Made by a program: the position numbers and the translations under genes. Of a stretch of DNA of 64,000 bases, positions 41,177-53,851 are shown in pieces; within the stretch, counting starts at the first letter, position 1, and every line of letters starts with the position of its first letter. The notes beneath the pieces were generated by a model. The model was given only the letters and a program-made list of their open reading frames with translations. It was not told where the DNA came from and searched no databases. The DNA is from Archilochus colubris. Its lineage: Eukaryota > Chordata > Aves > Apodiformes > Trochilidae. The stretch spans positions 13,514,609 to 13,578,608 of the forward strand of contig CM041084.1 in assembly GCA_023079485.1 (NCBI GenBank). The letters run 5' to 3'.

Positions 41177-41970
41177 TGTCACGGTTTAACACTGGCCTGA
41201 CAATTAAACCGAATAACAGACGTTCTCTATTAATGTCTCTCTCCTCCTTGATAAAGAAAGGAGAGAGAATAAGGGAGAGAGACTTATGGGTTGGAAACTA
41301 AACTACACAACTTTAATGGAACAGTAACGATAAATAGAAAAAATTACTAAATATATACAAATGTACAGGAAAATGGATACCACATTCCTTCCCCCTCTCC
41401 CCCAATAACTCTCACGTCACCACCGAGGCTGCAGGGCAGCCCTGGGAAAGTCCAGGCTGGACTCCTGGAGTCGGCAGCAGTCGGGAACTGGAGGCAGGAA
41501 CACACAGATATGGGCTGGCACGGATCAGGACCACAGGCAGACGAACGGACGGGATCCTTCCAGGATGCCAGGTGAAGGAAGGGAAGCAGGAAAATAGGAA
41601 ATCCGGAAATCATGGCTTGGCCCTTGTGATCCCTTAAATTTATACTGAGTGTGACGTATATGGGATGGAATACTCTGTTTGGTCAATTCTGGCATCTCTC
41701 TTGTCTGTTCCTCCCCAAAACAGGGCTGCAGGTGGGACCTCTTTATCCTCCTAGACAGTAAAATGTTTTCCTCAGAGCTGAGCAGTGTCCTTGGCTCTGC
41801 ATGCCAGTCTCTAGCAGTAACTATAAACATCAAGTGTTATCAATCCTAGAAGCACACACTGTCTGAGAAACTTGCTGTTAATTTCAGCAAGTGCAGCTAC
41901 TTAAAGAGACTTAGCTAAAAGCAAAAGTACAAGACAGAAAATCACCTTTATCCTGGCCCAAACCAGGACA
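41177..41970. mobile_element. Solo LTR of an endogenous retrovirus
   Basis: The element starts TGTCACGGTTTAACACTGG and ends CCCAAACCAGGACA. This gives imperfect inverted ends of the TGTC..GGTTT / AAACC..GACA type. It is 794 bp long and flanked by a TGGCC direct repeat, which fits the 5-bp duplication typical of ERVL-like elements. It is richer in CpG than its surroundings, suggesting a fairly young insertion. No gag, pol or env remains, so recombination between two LTRs probably left this solo copy. A TATAAATT word near 41640 and an ATTAAA word near 41310, both on the minus strand, hint at minus orientation, but this is weak. Frames inside it are by-products. Confidence 0.88.
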
Positions 41971-41975
41971 TGGCC
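41971..41975 (+). repeat. Right target-site duplication TGGCC
   Basis: Matches 41172-41176 exactly, which fixes both ends of the LTR. Confidence 0.85.
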
Positions 41976-42829
41976 TCATTTCTTCTCTTGTTTCATGTTT
42001 TAAGATTTTTTTGTGTGTGTTTTTTTGGGGGGCTTTCTTCTTGAGTTTGTTTGGGTATGGGTTTTTTGGGCCTTTTTTAATCACACATATCTGCAATGAC
42101 TTGGCTGCTAGTTGCTATTTTTAGGAAGTCAGGCATTTTGCAAGATGCTGCAAGTTCGCAGGTCCTCAAGTTAGTCACTTTCTGCAGTTGTGCCTGCTCA
42201 GTGAAAACCAAGTAAGCTCTCTTACTACCAGACACTTAACAACAGCCCAGGGCATTGGCACTGTTATGGGCGAGTATTTGAGAAGCAAGAAAAGATTATG
42301 TTTCATGTTCAGGTTGTATGTTTATTGTACAGCTTTCCTGTTTTAGTAAACAGATCTTTTAAGAATGGCACATTGGGTACTAGACAGCATATGGAGAAGA
42401 CACTTTATGGGTGCCACATCATGGATACCACATTATTCTCTCAGTTATGGTTTCCTCTGTATCAAAAGTAGCAATGAAGATTATAAAGCCAGTCTTCCCA
42501 GCTACTGGTAGACACATATATACACACAAAACCACAGACACATTTATTTGCATATATAAACAAATATATATGTGTCTCTGTGTGTGTATATGTACCCTCT
42601 TTTAATTAAAATGTGGAAAGCGTGTTTCGTGTAAGATTTGGATATCCCATCTACCAGCTCTACCAAAGCACAGGTAGCACTTAAATACTGGTTTTTATCC
42701 TTCATAGCTGCCCTGTAAAAAAAAACAAACCAAAAACCCACTCTATAGCAGTTCTGCAACATTTTGAGCCTGTTGACCACTGTCTGCAATACTTTATTTT
42801 GAGGACAATTTGTTTTTCTTTTTATGTAG
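41976..42829. other. Intronic stretch between the LTR and the candidate exon
   Basis: T- and G-rich low-complexity sequence near 42000-42075, then unique sequence and the TA/CA microsatellite. No gene is recognised. A 159-codon minus-strand frame (42544-43023) covers its right part but has no recognisable family. Confidence 0.6.
42511..42598. repeat. Inverted CA/TA microsatellite pair
   Basis: An acacatatatacacac block on the left is answered about 60 bases later by gtgtgtgtatatgt, its approximate reverse complement, with TA-rich spacer between. The pair could fold into an imperfect hairpin. It probably arose from simple-repeat expansion. Confidence 0.7.
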
Positions 42830-42918
42830 TGCATATATTCAGTAATGCTGGGGATGCTGTTCCCCTGTGTGTCATTGATGGGACCGTGACTCACGCAGAG
42901 CTGATAAAAATGGGAAAA
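42830..42918 (+). other. Candidate cryptic or alternative exon just upstream of the PARD3 exon
   Basis: A T-rich tract and TAG acceptor end at 42829 (an alternative CAG ends at 42842), and the donor GTATGT begins at 42919. One frame is open throughout, reading NAGDAVPLCVIDGTVTHAEL then IKMGK. It ends in phase 0, so it could join the PARD3 exon 195 bp downstream. The last three codons, ATG GGA AAA, sit in a strong Kozak context (aaaATGG), so a transcript starting here could begin MGK-DPNYW. Inserting the 89 bp after a phase-0 first exon would instead meet a stop. I recognise no protein family, and it may be chance. Confidence 0.3.
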
Positions 42919-43059
42919 GTATGTACCAAATCTAGGGTGATTAAAAAAAAGAACTTTGGCTATGCATCTCAATTTACATTTATTTACAGGATTATGACCT
43001 AAACACGTTTTAATGCCTACCATTTGTGGGACTGCAATGTTAGCTATAAAGTGGAATAA

Positions 43060-45129
<2,070 letters not shown>

Positions 45130-45248
45130 ACCAGGTTAGATGGGGCTTTGAGCAACCTGGTCTGGTAGAAAGTGTCCCTACGCTTGCCAGGGGTAGTTGG
45201 AAATATGTGGTCTTTAAGGTCCCTTCCAACCTGAACCTTGTTTCTGTC
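45130..45248 (+). mobile_element. CR1 LINE 3' fragment, plus strand
   Basis: It contains ccaggttagatggggctttg, gagcaacctggtctggtaga, then ggtctttaaggtcccttcca. This is the plus-strand order of the CR1 3' end, opposite to the other large copies here. The preceding ~45 bases may belong to it as well. Confidence 0.88.
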
Positions 45249-48200
45249 AATTAAATTATTACTAAGGTAGAATTAGTTAAGCTCAAAATGTAACATTAAC
45301 CTATATCTATTTTCTTTTTTAATTGGGTCAAAAATATCTAGGATATTTCAAAGCTGAACAGGGTATCTACGTGTTTATTTACACAAAAATGTTCTTTACA
45401 TTCTTGAAGACTAGTTTGCTGTGCTACTCCCTACCTATCATCTGTACTTTTGAAAATCTGTTCTTTTCATGGTTCTTTAGATGCAAGTATTATTCCTACT
45501 GTGAAAAATGTCATGGCTGCTTTTATGCCATAATTATTTGTACAATGTCATATAAGCACAATAATGAATTTGAAGCAGATAGCAACCAGCTTTTTCCCTT
45601 GATGAAGTCATTGCTCTGTATAATCAACTGAATTAGTAAAATAAAAGTTTTAAGTAATGTAAGGGATATATTTACTCCTATTCCACTGTCTCCATGGAGA
45701 AAATGTTCTATCCTATAACAAATACAAAGAAACTTACCAGCAATTCAGAATGGTATGGTCACTTTATTGAACTCCTTCACTCCCTATATTTTTGGTATTG
45801 TCACCAAAACAGAATGGATGAATTGAAGGTTAACCAGTTGCTCTCTGTAACAATTTGTGGTGCTCAGTGTTGTTCCACCTCAAAATAAAGGAGAAAAACA
45901 TGAAACAAACAATGGAAATCCGATTTTGTTAAGCTGTTTGTTCCTTTCAGAAACAGCTTTTCTGAAGTCCTCTATTTTATTTCATTGAGAAAGTGCACAA
46001 TGGATTTTAACATGGCTGTCATGCAACTTTGATATTAATGTATTACATAATATCAGTATACATAATGTTGCTAATGAAAACTTGGTCAGTGCAGTTAATG
46101 GTAGTAACAGTATTAAAATAGAAATTAAATCATCATCTGGATAACTTTTTTAATGAAAAACTTTTTTATTGATTGATTAAGTTCAAATTTTATCCAGGTT
46201 TTGTTGTGGAAAGACAGTTTTCAGTAGAATTATATGAATATTTTTTATATCTATTTCTCTCTGCCCACATGAATACAAATGAATTCTTTTGTCATTGTTT
46301 TTTTTTTTTTTTTTTGAGAAAATGTTTGGCTACATGAAACAAAAATGTGTTTTCAACTAGTGGCATCCATTCCAGTCCTAAGGATGAGTATGTTTGATAC
46401 TTTTTGAGGAAACTCCTTGAAAAGCTTGGGCAGATGAATAGCCAGTATCTCTTGTCCAGAATTAAAGGAGAAATAACTCCTTTTAAATGGCTTTTAGTCA
46501 ATTGCATAACCTGTTTTTGTTATTTTAAAAAGATAGATTTCTTGTCTATTTAATGAGTAGAACAGTATTTTAAAGTTAACAAATGGATTTGTTTAGATTT
46601 TGGTTACTTGTAAAAATAGCCCTCATTTGCAGGCTCTCAAAAAACATATGTCAACTTGACAAGTTTCCAGCTTGATGATAACATACTAGATGACCTCAGT
46701 TCAGTTCCTAGCAGGCAAAAAACCCCAACCAACTGAACAAATAAAACCCCAAGCCATCCTTAGCTGTGGTTTCTCCTGGCAGGCTGAAGCACATAGGCAC
46801 TTCAGTGATTCTCATACTTTGGGTGTAACATGAAAGTACTTTTTGAGGAACCTCATATATCCCTGTTTATCCATGAAAAAATATTCAGGAAATTGTTGTG
46901 TAATCTCTTGTTTTAAAAGTATGTAAATGAATGTAACTTGTTCTTAGCTGAATTCTTTCCCCTGTTGAACAAGTCACTTGTATTTTGCACAACTTAAAAA
47001 AAAAAAAAAAATATATTCTATGTGCAACTCTAGGAAGTTTTTCCAAGCACAGTAATGCTTGGACTGTTGCTCTCTGAAAAGCTTTGGAGATGAAAATGTC
47101 TATGTTTGAAGTAGCCACATTTCTAAAAAAATAGAGGCTTTTTTTTTCCCTAAGAGAAAAACAAGGATCTGCAGTAACAGCTACTGATTTGGGGGCAAAT
47201 AATACTAGCTAGAAACTATGTAGGGTATGAACCTAATGACAATTATTCATAAATTTATTTGTCCCAATGTATGAGGTCCTTGGTAGCTTGGGATTAGCAA
47301 TGCGTAAAAGCATTGGATTCTTGTAATTTCATTCATCACTGTTAATTAAACAATCTAGTTCTGAAAAATAGCTGTATTTTTGGTGTATGCTTAGAGTTAC
47401 AGCCTGGATATTAACTAAAGAATGGTTTTACTTTGCTTGACTTAACCATTTTCAAATACTTGGTCAGCTCTTCATACTTATGCTGAGTATAGAAATAAAA
47501 AGCAGATGAATATGGTTTTGTATTGTCTGGAGTGAAGTTTCATGTTTTCTGCAGGTCTTTCAGCTGCTTCTTCATATAATATGAAGGCATACGAGGAGCT
47601 TTTCCCAGAGTAGTAGACAGGAAATGAACTTCTGGTGTTTGTGTCAAACATATGGTCAATTCTAAATGATACTGTTGTTTTGTTTACTTCCTCTTGGAAA
47701 GCACTGTTGAGTTAGAGGAACATGGGATACACAAAATGTGGCTTGGAAAGAATGACTGCATTTTGTTTATAACACGTTGACTTGAAATCAACATAAAAAT
47801 AAGTTTATTTTGAGCAATTGTGTGATGATATAAAGGTTAAAGGCTAGCTAGGGACTGGAGAGCTGTGATTACAGTATCTCACTGCTATTGATTTTTGTTT
47901 TGTCACTCTTATTTTTATGGACAGTTAGGCAAAATCCCACTTCTATGGTAAATTTTGGGTAGACCAGTGATAACATGATGCTGGTACAAAGAATGAGATT
48001 CTGGTAACTCTGTCTGTTCATTCTTTCTAAAATGCTAAAGACCTTTTGAACTTGATGAAAATTGTAGAGATAAACTTGTGGTATCTTTAGATTCCCATCA
48101 GTGCATAATCAGAATATTCCATGTAGTGTTGTTTGTTCTAAATTTGGGTGTCTTTCTGCCTCATTTAAGCAAACTTAGATCTGAATTTACATTTAAACTC

Positions 48201-49944
48201 TCTTTGATTCTGCAACTTAAGAATTTAACCCTAAAACTATGAAAGAGAAGAACAACTTTTTGTAATTCTGAAGTGTGTTTCTGCCATTAGCAGATTAAAA
48301 CTCTGGATTGAATTAAAGAATGTCTACATCAGGAGCATCAAATCTGAAAGCAAAATCTAAACATGCAAAAATATGGTTCTTAGAATTTACAAGTTCTGAA
48401 AAAAAGGAAGGGGGATTTGTATGCCTTTCTTCCTTTTTCCTCAAAACTTTTCTGTCAAATTAAATTCCCGCTACTGCTGTGATTATCTCTGCTACTGTGT
48501 GCAGGTTCTCTCTTCATGTTCTGTAGCTGCCTTCCCTGTATCCCAGGAAAACAGGATGACCTTGATACAATTTGTTGTTACTCATAAGTGACTTGGCAAA
48601 ACACATTTTGAGCATAAGGCATTCTTTTCTTGTAACAGCTTAAAATAACTGCTCGAGCCACTGAGCTTGGGAAAGTACTGTTACTAGGAATGAAACCTTT
48701 TGTATAAATTTCATGACTACTTTCTGTTAAAAAACTTCAGAAACGTCAGTTTAACAATAACCTCTTGATGTCATGTAGTATTCTGCAGCAATTTATATTT
48801 TAAATACATTTTCACAGATTGACAATTTGATATTGTCTGAAATTTTTGACATATTGGTAAAAACAGTGTTTGTTTTAACCAGGCTTTCTTCCATTAGCAT
48901 GGTTCACTATTATTGGGATGGCACATGATTTTTAGGTCTGTCTTGCTGATGGATTTAATTTTTAAAATCAACATTTTTACTTAGTGTTTATTCCCATCTT
49001 CTATTTAATGAAGACATATTTGGAAACACCATACTGCAAATAGAAATAATATCTTCTGCCAAAGAATGGAATGAATATATTCATTTGGATACTTGGATTT
49101 TCTAGTCACTAAGAGATATTAGGTGTAACTAAGTATTGTCTCCCCATCTGTAGTTTTAGTTTTTAGCCTCTTCCAGTTCCTCAAGTTATTCATCTCATCA
49201 TAATTTATTTTTTCTAGCTATGTGAAGACATTTCCATTCATGGTTTTTTGTTTATACTCAGGATAAACTGTAATATCACAATTTCTTTCCTATATTACTG
49301 AAGTAGTTGTATCAATGCACTAAGAATTCCCAGGTAGGAAAGGAGTGATTTTGGAAAATCTGTTAATTAGTTTCCATGGAGATCTGAAGAGAGCCAAGTA
49401 AATCTGGCTTCTGAAAATTGAATGATTTGGTAGAGATTGTTCTCTGAGAAATGGAAGAATCACACATGAATACGAAGAAATATGAAGACCATGACAAAGA
49501 AAGTTGGGAACTGTTGTAAAGAAAGTCATGCTTCACAAGCCTTTCTGTAGTCTCAGCAGAAAGACAGACCTGAGCATCAGTGACTGGTCTAGTAGAGTCA
49601 AACACCTCACAAACTTGCCATGGGTTAAGAGGAAGGGTCTTGGGAAATGGAAAATAGAGCATGACTTGTTCAATGCATTTGGAATTGTTCTGAAAATAGG
49701 GAAGTGGGATTTGAGCACTGGACTGACAAATTGCATTACTGTGCATGAAACTAAACATCAAAAGTAAGTAAATGCTTATTGTGAAGAGCTGCAGAAGCAT
49801 CCTGTGATGCAGAGAGAGTGGATGATATCATTTGGTGATATTGTGATAGCTATTACATTTGGGAAGATGTTTTTGATTTTGCGATAGATCTCTGGAAGCA
49901 TTGGCTTACATTTCCAGCAATAGTTCTGTGTGACATAATAATAA
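45249..49944. other. Intronic stretch, no gene seen
   Basis: AT-rich unique sequence with T18 at 46298-46315 and A16 at 46996-47011. Around 49360-49770 frames are open on both strands (87 codons plus, 145 codons minus). Neither resembles a known family, so they are not annotated. Confidence 0.65.
46298..46315. repeat. Homopolymer T18
   Basis: A simple T run with no associated element recognised. Confidence 0.85.
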
Positions 49945-50657
49945 GATCATAGAATCTTTCAGGTTGGAAAAGACCCTTGGGATCATTGAGTTCAACCATC
50001 ATCCCTGCTCTACAAATTTCTCCCCTAAACCATATCCCCCAGCACCACATCTGAATGACTCATAAACACATCCAGGGATGGTGACTCAACCCTCTCCCTG
50101 GGCAGCCCATTCCAGTGTCTGACCACTCTTTCCGTGAACATTTTTTTCCTAATGTCCAGTCTAAACCTACCCTGTTGCAGCTTGAATCCATTCCCTCTTG
50201 TTCTATTGATAATTATCTGTGAGAAGAGACCAGCACCAACCTCTTTACAGTGTCCTTTCAGGTAGTTATAGAGATGAGGTCTTCCCTCAGCCTCCTCTTC
50301 ATCAAACTAAACAGTCCTAGCTCCTTCAATTGTTCATAAGATTTATTCTCCAGGTCCTTCACCAGCTTCGTTGCCCTCCTCTACACTCACTCCAGCACCT
50401 TGATATCTCTCTTATATTGAGGTGCCCAAAACTGGACACAATACTCAACACTGGTGACCCCACCAGTACTGAGTAACAGGGTGGCAAACACCTCCCTACT
50501 TCTGCTGGTCACACTATTTCTAATACAATCCAGGATACCATTGGCTTTCTTATCCATCTGAGCACACTGCTGGCTCATATTCATCCCCATGTCAATTGGA
50601 ACCCCCAGGTCCTTTTCTGCCCAGCAGCTTTCCAGCCACACTTTCCCAGTCCCCAAG
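49945..50657 (-). mobile_element. CR1 LINE fragment retaining part of ORF2
   Basis: This is the longest CR1 copy here, about 710 bp, on the minus strand. On the plus strand it opens gatcatagaatctttcaggt and runs through the whole 3' part into ORF2. Confidence 0.96.
50387..50656 (-). pseudogene. CR1 ORF2 reverse-transcriptase C-terminal remnant
   Basis: The minus strand encodes a peptide with the CR1 polymerase C-terminal signatures: [37 protein letters not shown] and [15 protein letters not shown]. This is the region after the catalytic palm of the reverse transcriptase. The catalytic motifs and the endonuclease domain are absent, so the fragment cannot act alone. The rest of the CR1 copy downstream on the minus strand is its former tail and 3' UTR. 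Confidence 0.92.
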
Positions 50658-51857
50658 ATCTAAGAAGGCTTCCAGCATCTTGTCTTTGTGTCTGCCTCTC
50701 TCCCACATTGTCACCCCTGTCCTGTCACTTTATCTCATGCAGGCTTCAGCACTCTTTGGACCCTTCTTGCTAGCAGATTTATTCTCTACAATGGCAGAAG
50801 ACTCCTACTTGCAAAAATAACTGAGTATTTTTCTTCTGTTTCATGAGTTCACTGAAGGATCTGGCAAGCTGAGGAGGGAAAACAAAGGACTGCAATGTTG
50901 GAAGTGGTTGAGGTGTGAAGGCAGAAGTATTAAGAGGGAGTGTGGGAATGTGAGAGGGCTGAGACCTTTCCTTTCAGTTCAGTAAGGCTGCTGGTGGCTG
51001 CAGAGCTGTGGAATGGTCTCTGTTTTGAAACAAGGTGCAGAGAAAGGAATGGGTGATGAGAGCTTGCTGCTGTTACATGCTGGTGGTGAGCCCTCTGCTT
51101 CCTCCTGCCACAAACCAAGCAATTAAAAAAGAGTTTGTAGAAATAGCAAAAGCACAAAGCAAATGCCAGCATTGATTCCAGGTATAGATTAAAGGCTTCT
51201 CTACCAGCAGTCTCTAAATGGACTGGGACTTTGAGCCTTGAAAAAGGGATGGAAGAAGCAAATTGTAAGTGGCTAAAATAGAGGTAACATTGGGAATCAT
51301 TCTTTGGCTTTTTCAGTGAAAGATCTGAAGGCATCAAATGGAACTAAGATTTCTATTAGCAAAGCAAAGGTTTCCAAATTTGAGTTTTTGTGTTCTGGAG
51401 ATCCTTGTATTAAGGGAGACTAATAATAAATATAATCCAGACCTTTTTATGTATTTTGAAAAAAGTTTAAAAACTCTGTCCTTTTTTATTTCCTTCATCA
51501 TTTAGTTTCATTCAAAAATCCTTTTATTTATGCTGATTCTTGTTATATTTCTTGCACCTGTTTTAGGTCTAGTGTGTTTTTTATTGAAGTGAAATGATCA
51601 GGGTCATAACTGGTATTTAAGGGGAAATTTAGTGGATTTTAAAATTTTATTTGTGCCTTTGTCAGTTGTGATTACTAGTATTTATGTTTATGCAGATAAG
51701 CACAAATAAAGTACTGTAAGAGGCTGCAAAGGGCTTTCACAGTTTAATTGACCTTAATTTTATTATATAACAGTATACTAGTGATTTTATCAGATGCTTC
51801 AAAAAGTTCAGAGGACATTTTTCTTTAGATGTCATGGTTTAATGGCAAACTATCTCC

Positions 51858-51877
51858 TTTTTTTTTTTTTTTTTTTT
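51858..51877. repeat. Homopolymer T20
   Basis: A simple T run, followed by actcttc, with no associated element recognised. Confidence 0.85.
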
Positions 51878-53310
51878 ACTCTTCAAAAACATGATACTTG
51901 TAAATCATGGGAAATGGTAATTTAGGTAGGGTCTCGGTTTGTGAGAAAGTGTCTCTTTAATCTGAACTTCGGTTAAAACCACTGAGTGTTGAAGTGATGG
52001 TAGTCTCACTGTGTCTAATGTTAGTAACACTGAAAGCCAGTATGTGGCTATGGGTGATGTCTGCTACAATTTTATAAACCACATCACAATGAAGAGATAC
52101 TTTATACTGAGAATATTTAATGGATTTTTTTATTCTATGTCCTGTAATAATTAGAGATTTACTACTTATATGTAGTTGTGAGTAATACCAAGCAGTGCTT
52201 TGTAATAAGCAGGGCTTATTCCTTACATTGTAAATCTACACAGAAATCTGGACTGAATCTAGAATTAGGTCATTTTGGCTAAGAGGAGCATGATATTCTA
52301 ATAGCTTTTCATTAATTTTAGCAATATCATTGTCCTAGAGATACATTATTCATCCTACAACAAAGAAAGAAATTGTTGAAAAGGGGTTGGTTATGGGAAT
52401 TCATTAATACTAGGCTCTTACTCCTTGATATTGGCACGTCTTAAGAAACGCTGTTCCAATTTCTCAGATATTTCCTAACAGAGGTGGTGAGACTCATACA
52501 CCAGAGGACTGGCCCACATTAAAGCTTAATTATAGTAATGGCTAATCCTGCAAGTATAAATTATTCACAGTTGTTTTGTATGTGAAGTAGCGTCATGAAT
52601 AAATTAAGGAAAAATTTCTGGAAAAAAAGCTGTACAGTGATGTAAATCTGTTAAAAGATAGTTTTCCCTCTTTTAACCCAGATTTAAACTTGACAGTGTT
52701 AGGCTTGCAGGTGCATTCCCATGTACACAGGTTTGTGCTTTGGCTGTTTTGCTTAATGGAAATCAATAGCAGCAAGTCTTGGGGATCTACACCCTTGTAG
52801 TGTTCCTTGACTAATACTTTATGCAAGGGAAACATTCCTACCTAAACATAGTCCTGGTGCAAAAGTTGCAATCTCAGCTGTCTGATAAGATTCCCACACT
52901 GTCACTAGGATGAGAATACATTAGCTTTACCCTCTTATCTGTTTTTGCCAAGAGGTCTTCAGAGAGTGCTGTAACTTTATAGTTGTTTCCCAGGAAGGAT
53001 GGCAAAATTCATACCTAGACTTGGACTTAATTTTCTTGTTCACTTAGTAGATGAAGTACTTCATACATTTGTATGGTGAATAGTCTTTCTGACAAAGAGA
53101 GAAAAGGGAATATTGGAATTAGGTTAAAATAGGATCACAACAAATGAGGCAGCTACCTCATGCTAAAGGTTCTTGGATCTAAAGAGAAGATAATGCTGTC
53201 TTTTTTTGGGAAGCTTTCACCAGTCTGATTTTTCAGATACTTTCCTAGCAGTAGCCTGGAAAGTAAGGAGTTAAGAAGATGCTTTGAACCCAAAGTCTTC
53301 TGCTTCATCC

Positions 53311-53351
53311 CCACACCCTGTTGGTGTACTTCCACACCCTGTTGGTGTGCA
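53311..53351. repeat. Tandem 21-bp pair, each able to form a hairpin
   Basis: The unit ccacaccctgttggtgt is repeated at a spacing of 21 bases. Each copy contains CACACC-CTGTT-GGTGTG, a 6-bp stem with a 5-base loop. It is a small local duplication without obvious function. Confidence 0.8.
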
Positions 53352-53666
53352 GGGAACTACCTTCCGCTCACCTTTAGCGTGCTCAGCAGGATAGTCACTA
53401 CATTTTTCAGATTAGCATCACTGCTGAAGCCTGTTTGAGTTTATACAGCAAGAAGTTCTGCCTGCTCTTCAGTGACATACAGCATTGCAGGACCATTGGG
53501 TTTTTTAATTTGTACCACCTGTTGGAAGAACTGAAATTTTTCTTAGATGGGTTCTGTTCCCTGCGTGTTGCTCTACTTTCTATTGGGTTGAAGACTTTTC
53601 TCTGTAAGCTGGTGGAAGCTTGATGGTACTGAGTTCTTATTTTCTCGGGACACTGCTTGTTTGAAG

Positions 53667-53845
53667 GTAACCATACTTTGGTGGATGAAATGGCAGACAC
53701 ACCTAAGAGGAAAATTACAAAGAAGTCGTCGTCGTTTTCATATGATCGCCGCAGAGATTCAGTGAAAGTTAGGAGACAGTCCAAGTCTCTTAGCTTTAAG
53801 TCAGCTACCCAGGGAGCTCAGAAAAGGCAAACCCAGAAGAAACAG
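53667..53845 (+). other. Unrecognised exon-like segment encoding a basic Ser/Arg/Lys-rich peptide
   Basis: An AG acceptor ends at 53666 and a CAG|GTTGGT donor follows 53845. The open frame contains an ATG at 53690 with a fair Kozak context (G at -3, G at +4). From there exactly 52 codons reach the donor in phase 0: MADTPKRKITKKSSSFSYDR, then basic motifs RRDS and RRQS, then KRQTQKKQ. TCG and CGC codons in a CpG-poor intron favour real coding selection. It does not match PARD3 and is out of phase with the PARD3 exon. It could be the first coding exon of a nested gene or an alternative exon. The RRxS motifs resemble basophilic-kinase sites. The family is unknown to me. The upstream TTTGAAG|GTAACC also looks like a donor, so the left boundary is uncertain. 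Confidence 0.5.
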
Positions 53846-53851
53846 GTTGGT

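Larger units (their letters stand above)
50658..53666. other. Intronic stretch, no gene seen
   Basis: Unique AT-rich sequence with T20 at 51858-51877 and the short tandem pair at 53311-53351. A 135-codon minus-strand frame at 50930-51337 has no family resemblance. Confidence 0.65.

Noticed and set aside
41347..41833. Two overlapping minus-strand frames of about 90-100 codons
   Set aside because: They lie wholly inside the solo LTR and are non-coding by-products of its GC-rich part.
42544..43023. 159-codon minus-strand open frame, the longest in the window
   Set aside because: It resembles no family, crosses a microsatellite and the candidate plus-strand exon, and has low-complexity ends. 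A frame this long can occur by chance in 64 kb.
49363..49800. 145-codon minus-strand frame with an overlapping 87-codon plus-strand frame
   Set aside because: Neither peptide matches a known family, and there is no clear exon boundary on either strand.
51858..51890. Poly-T followed by mixed sequence as a splice acceptor or retrocopy tail
   Set aside because: No coding segment or mRNA-like sequence is recognisable on either side.
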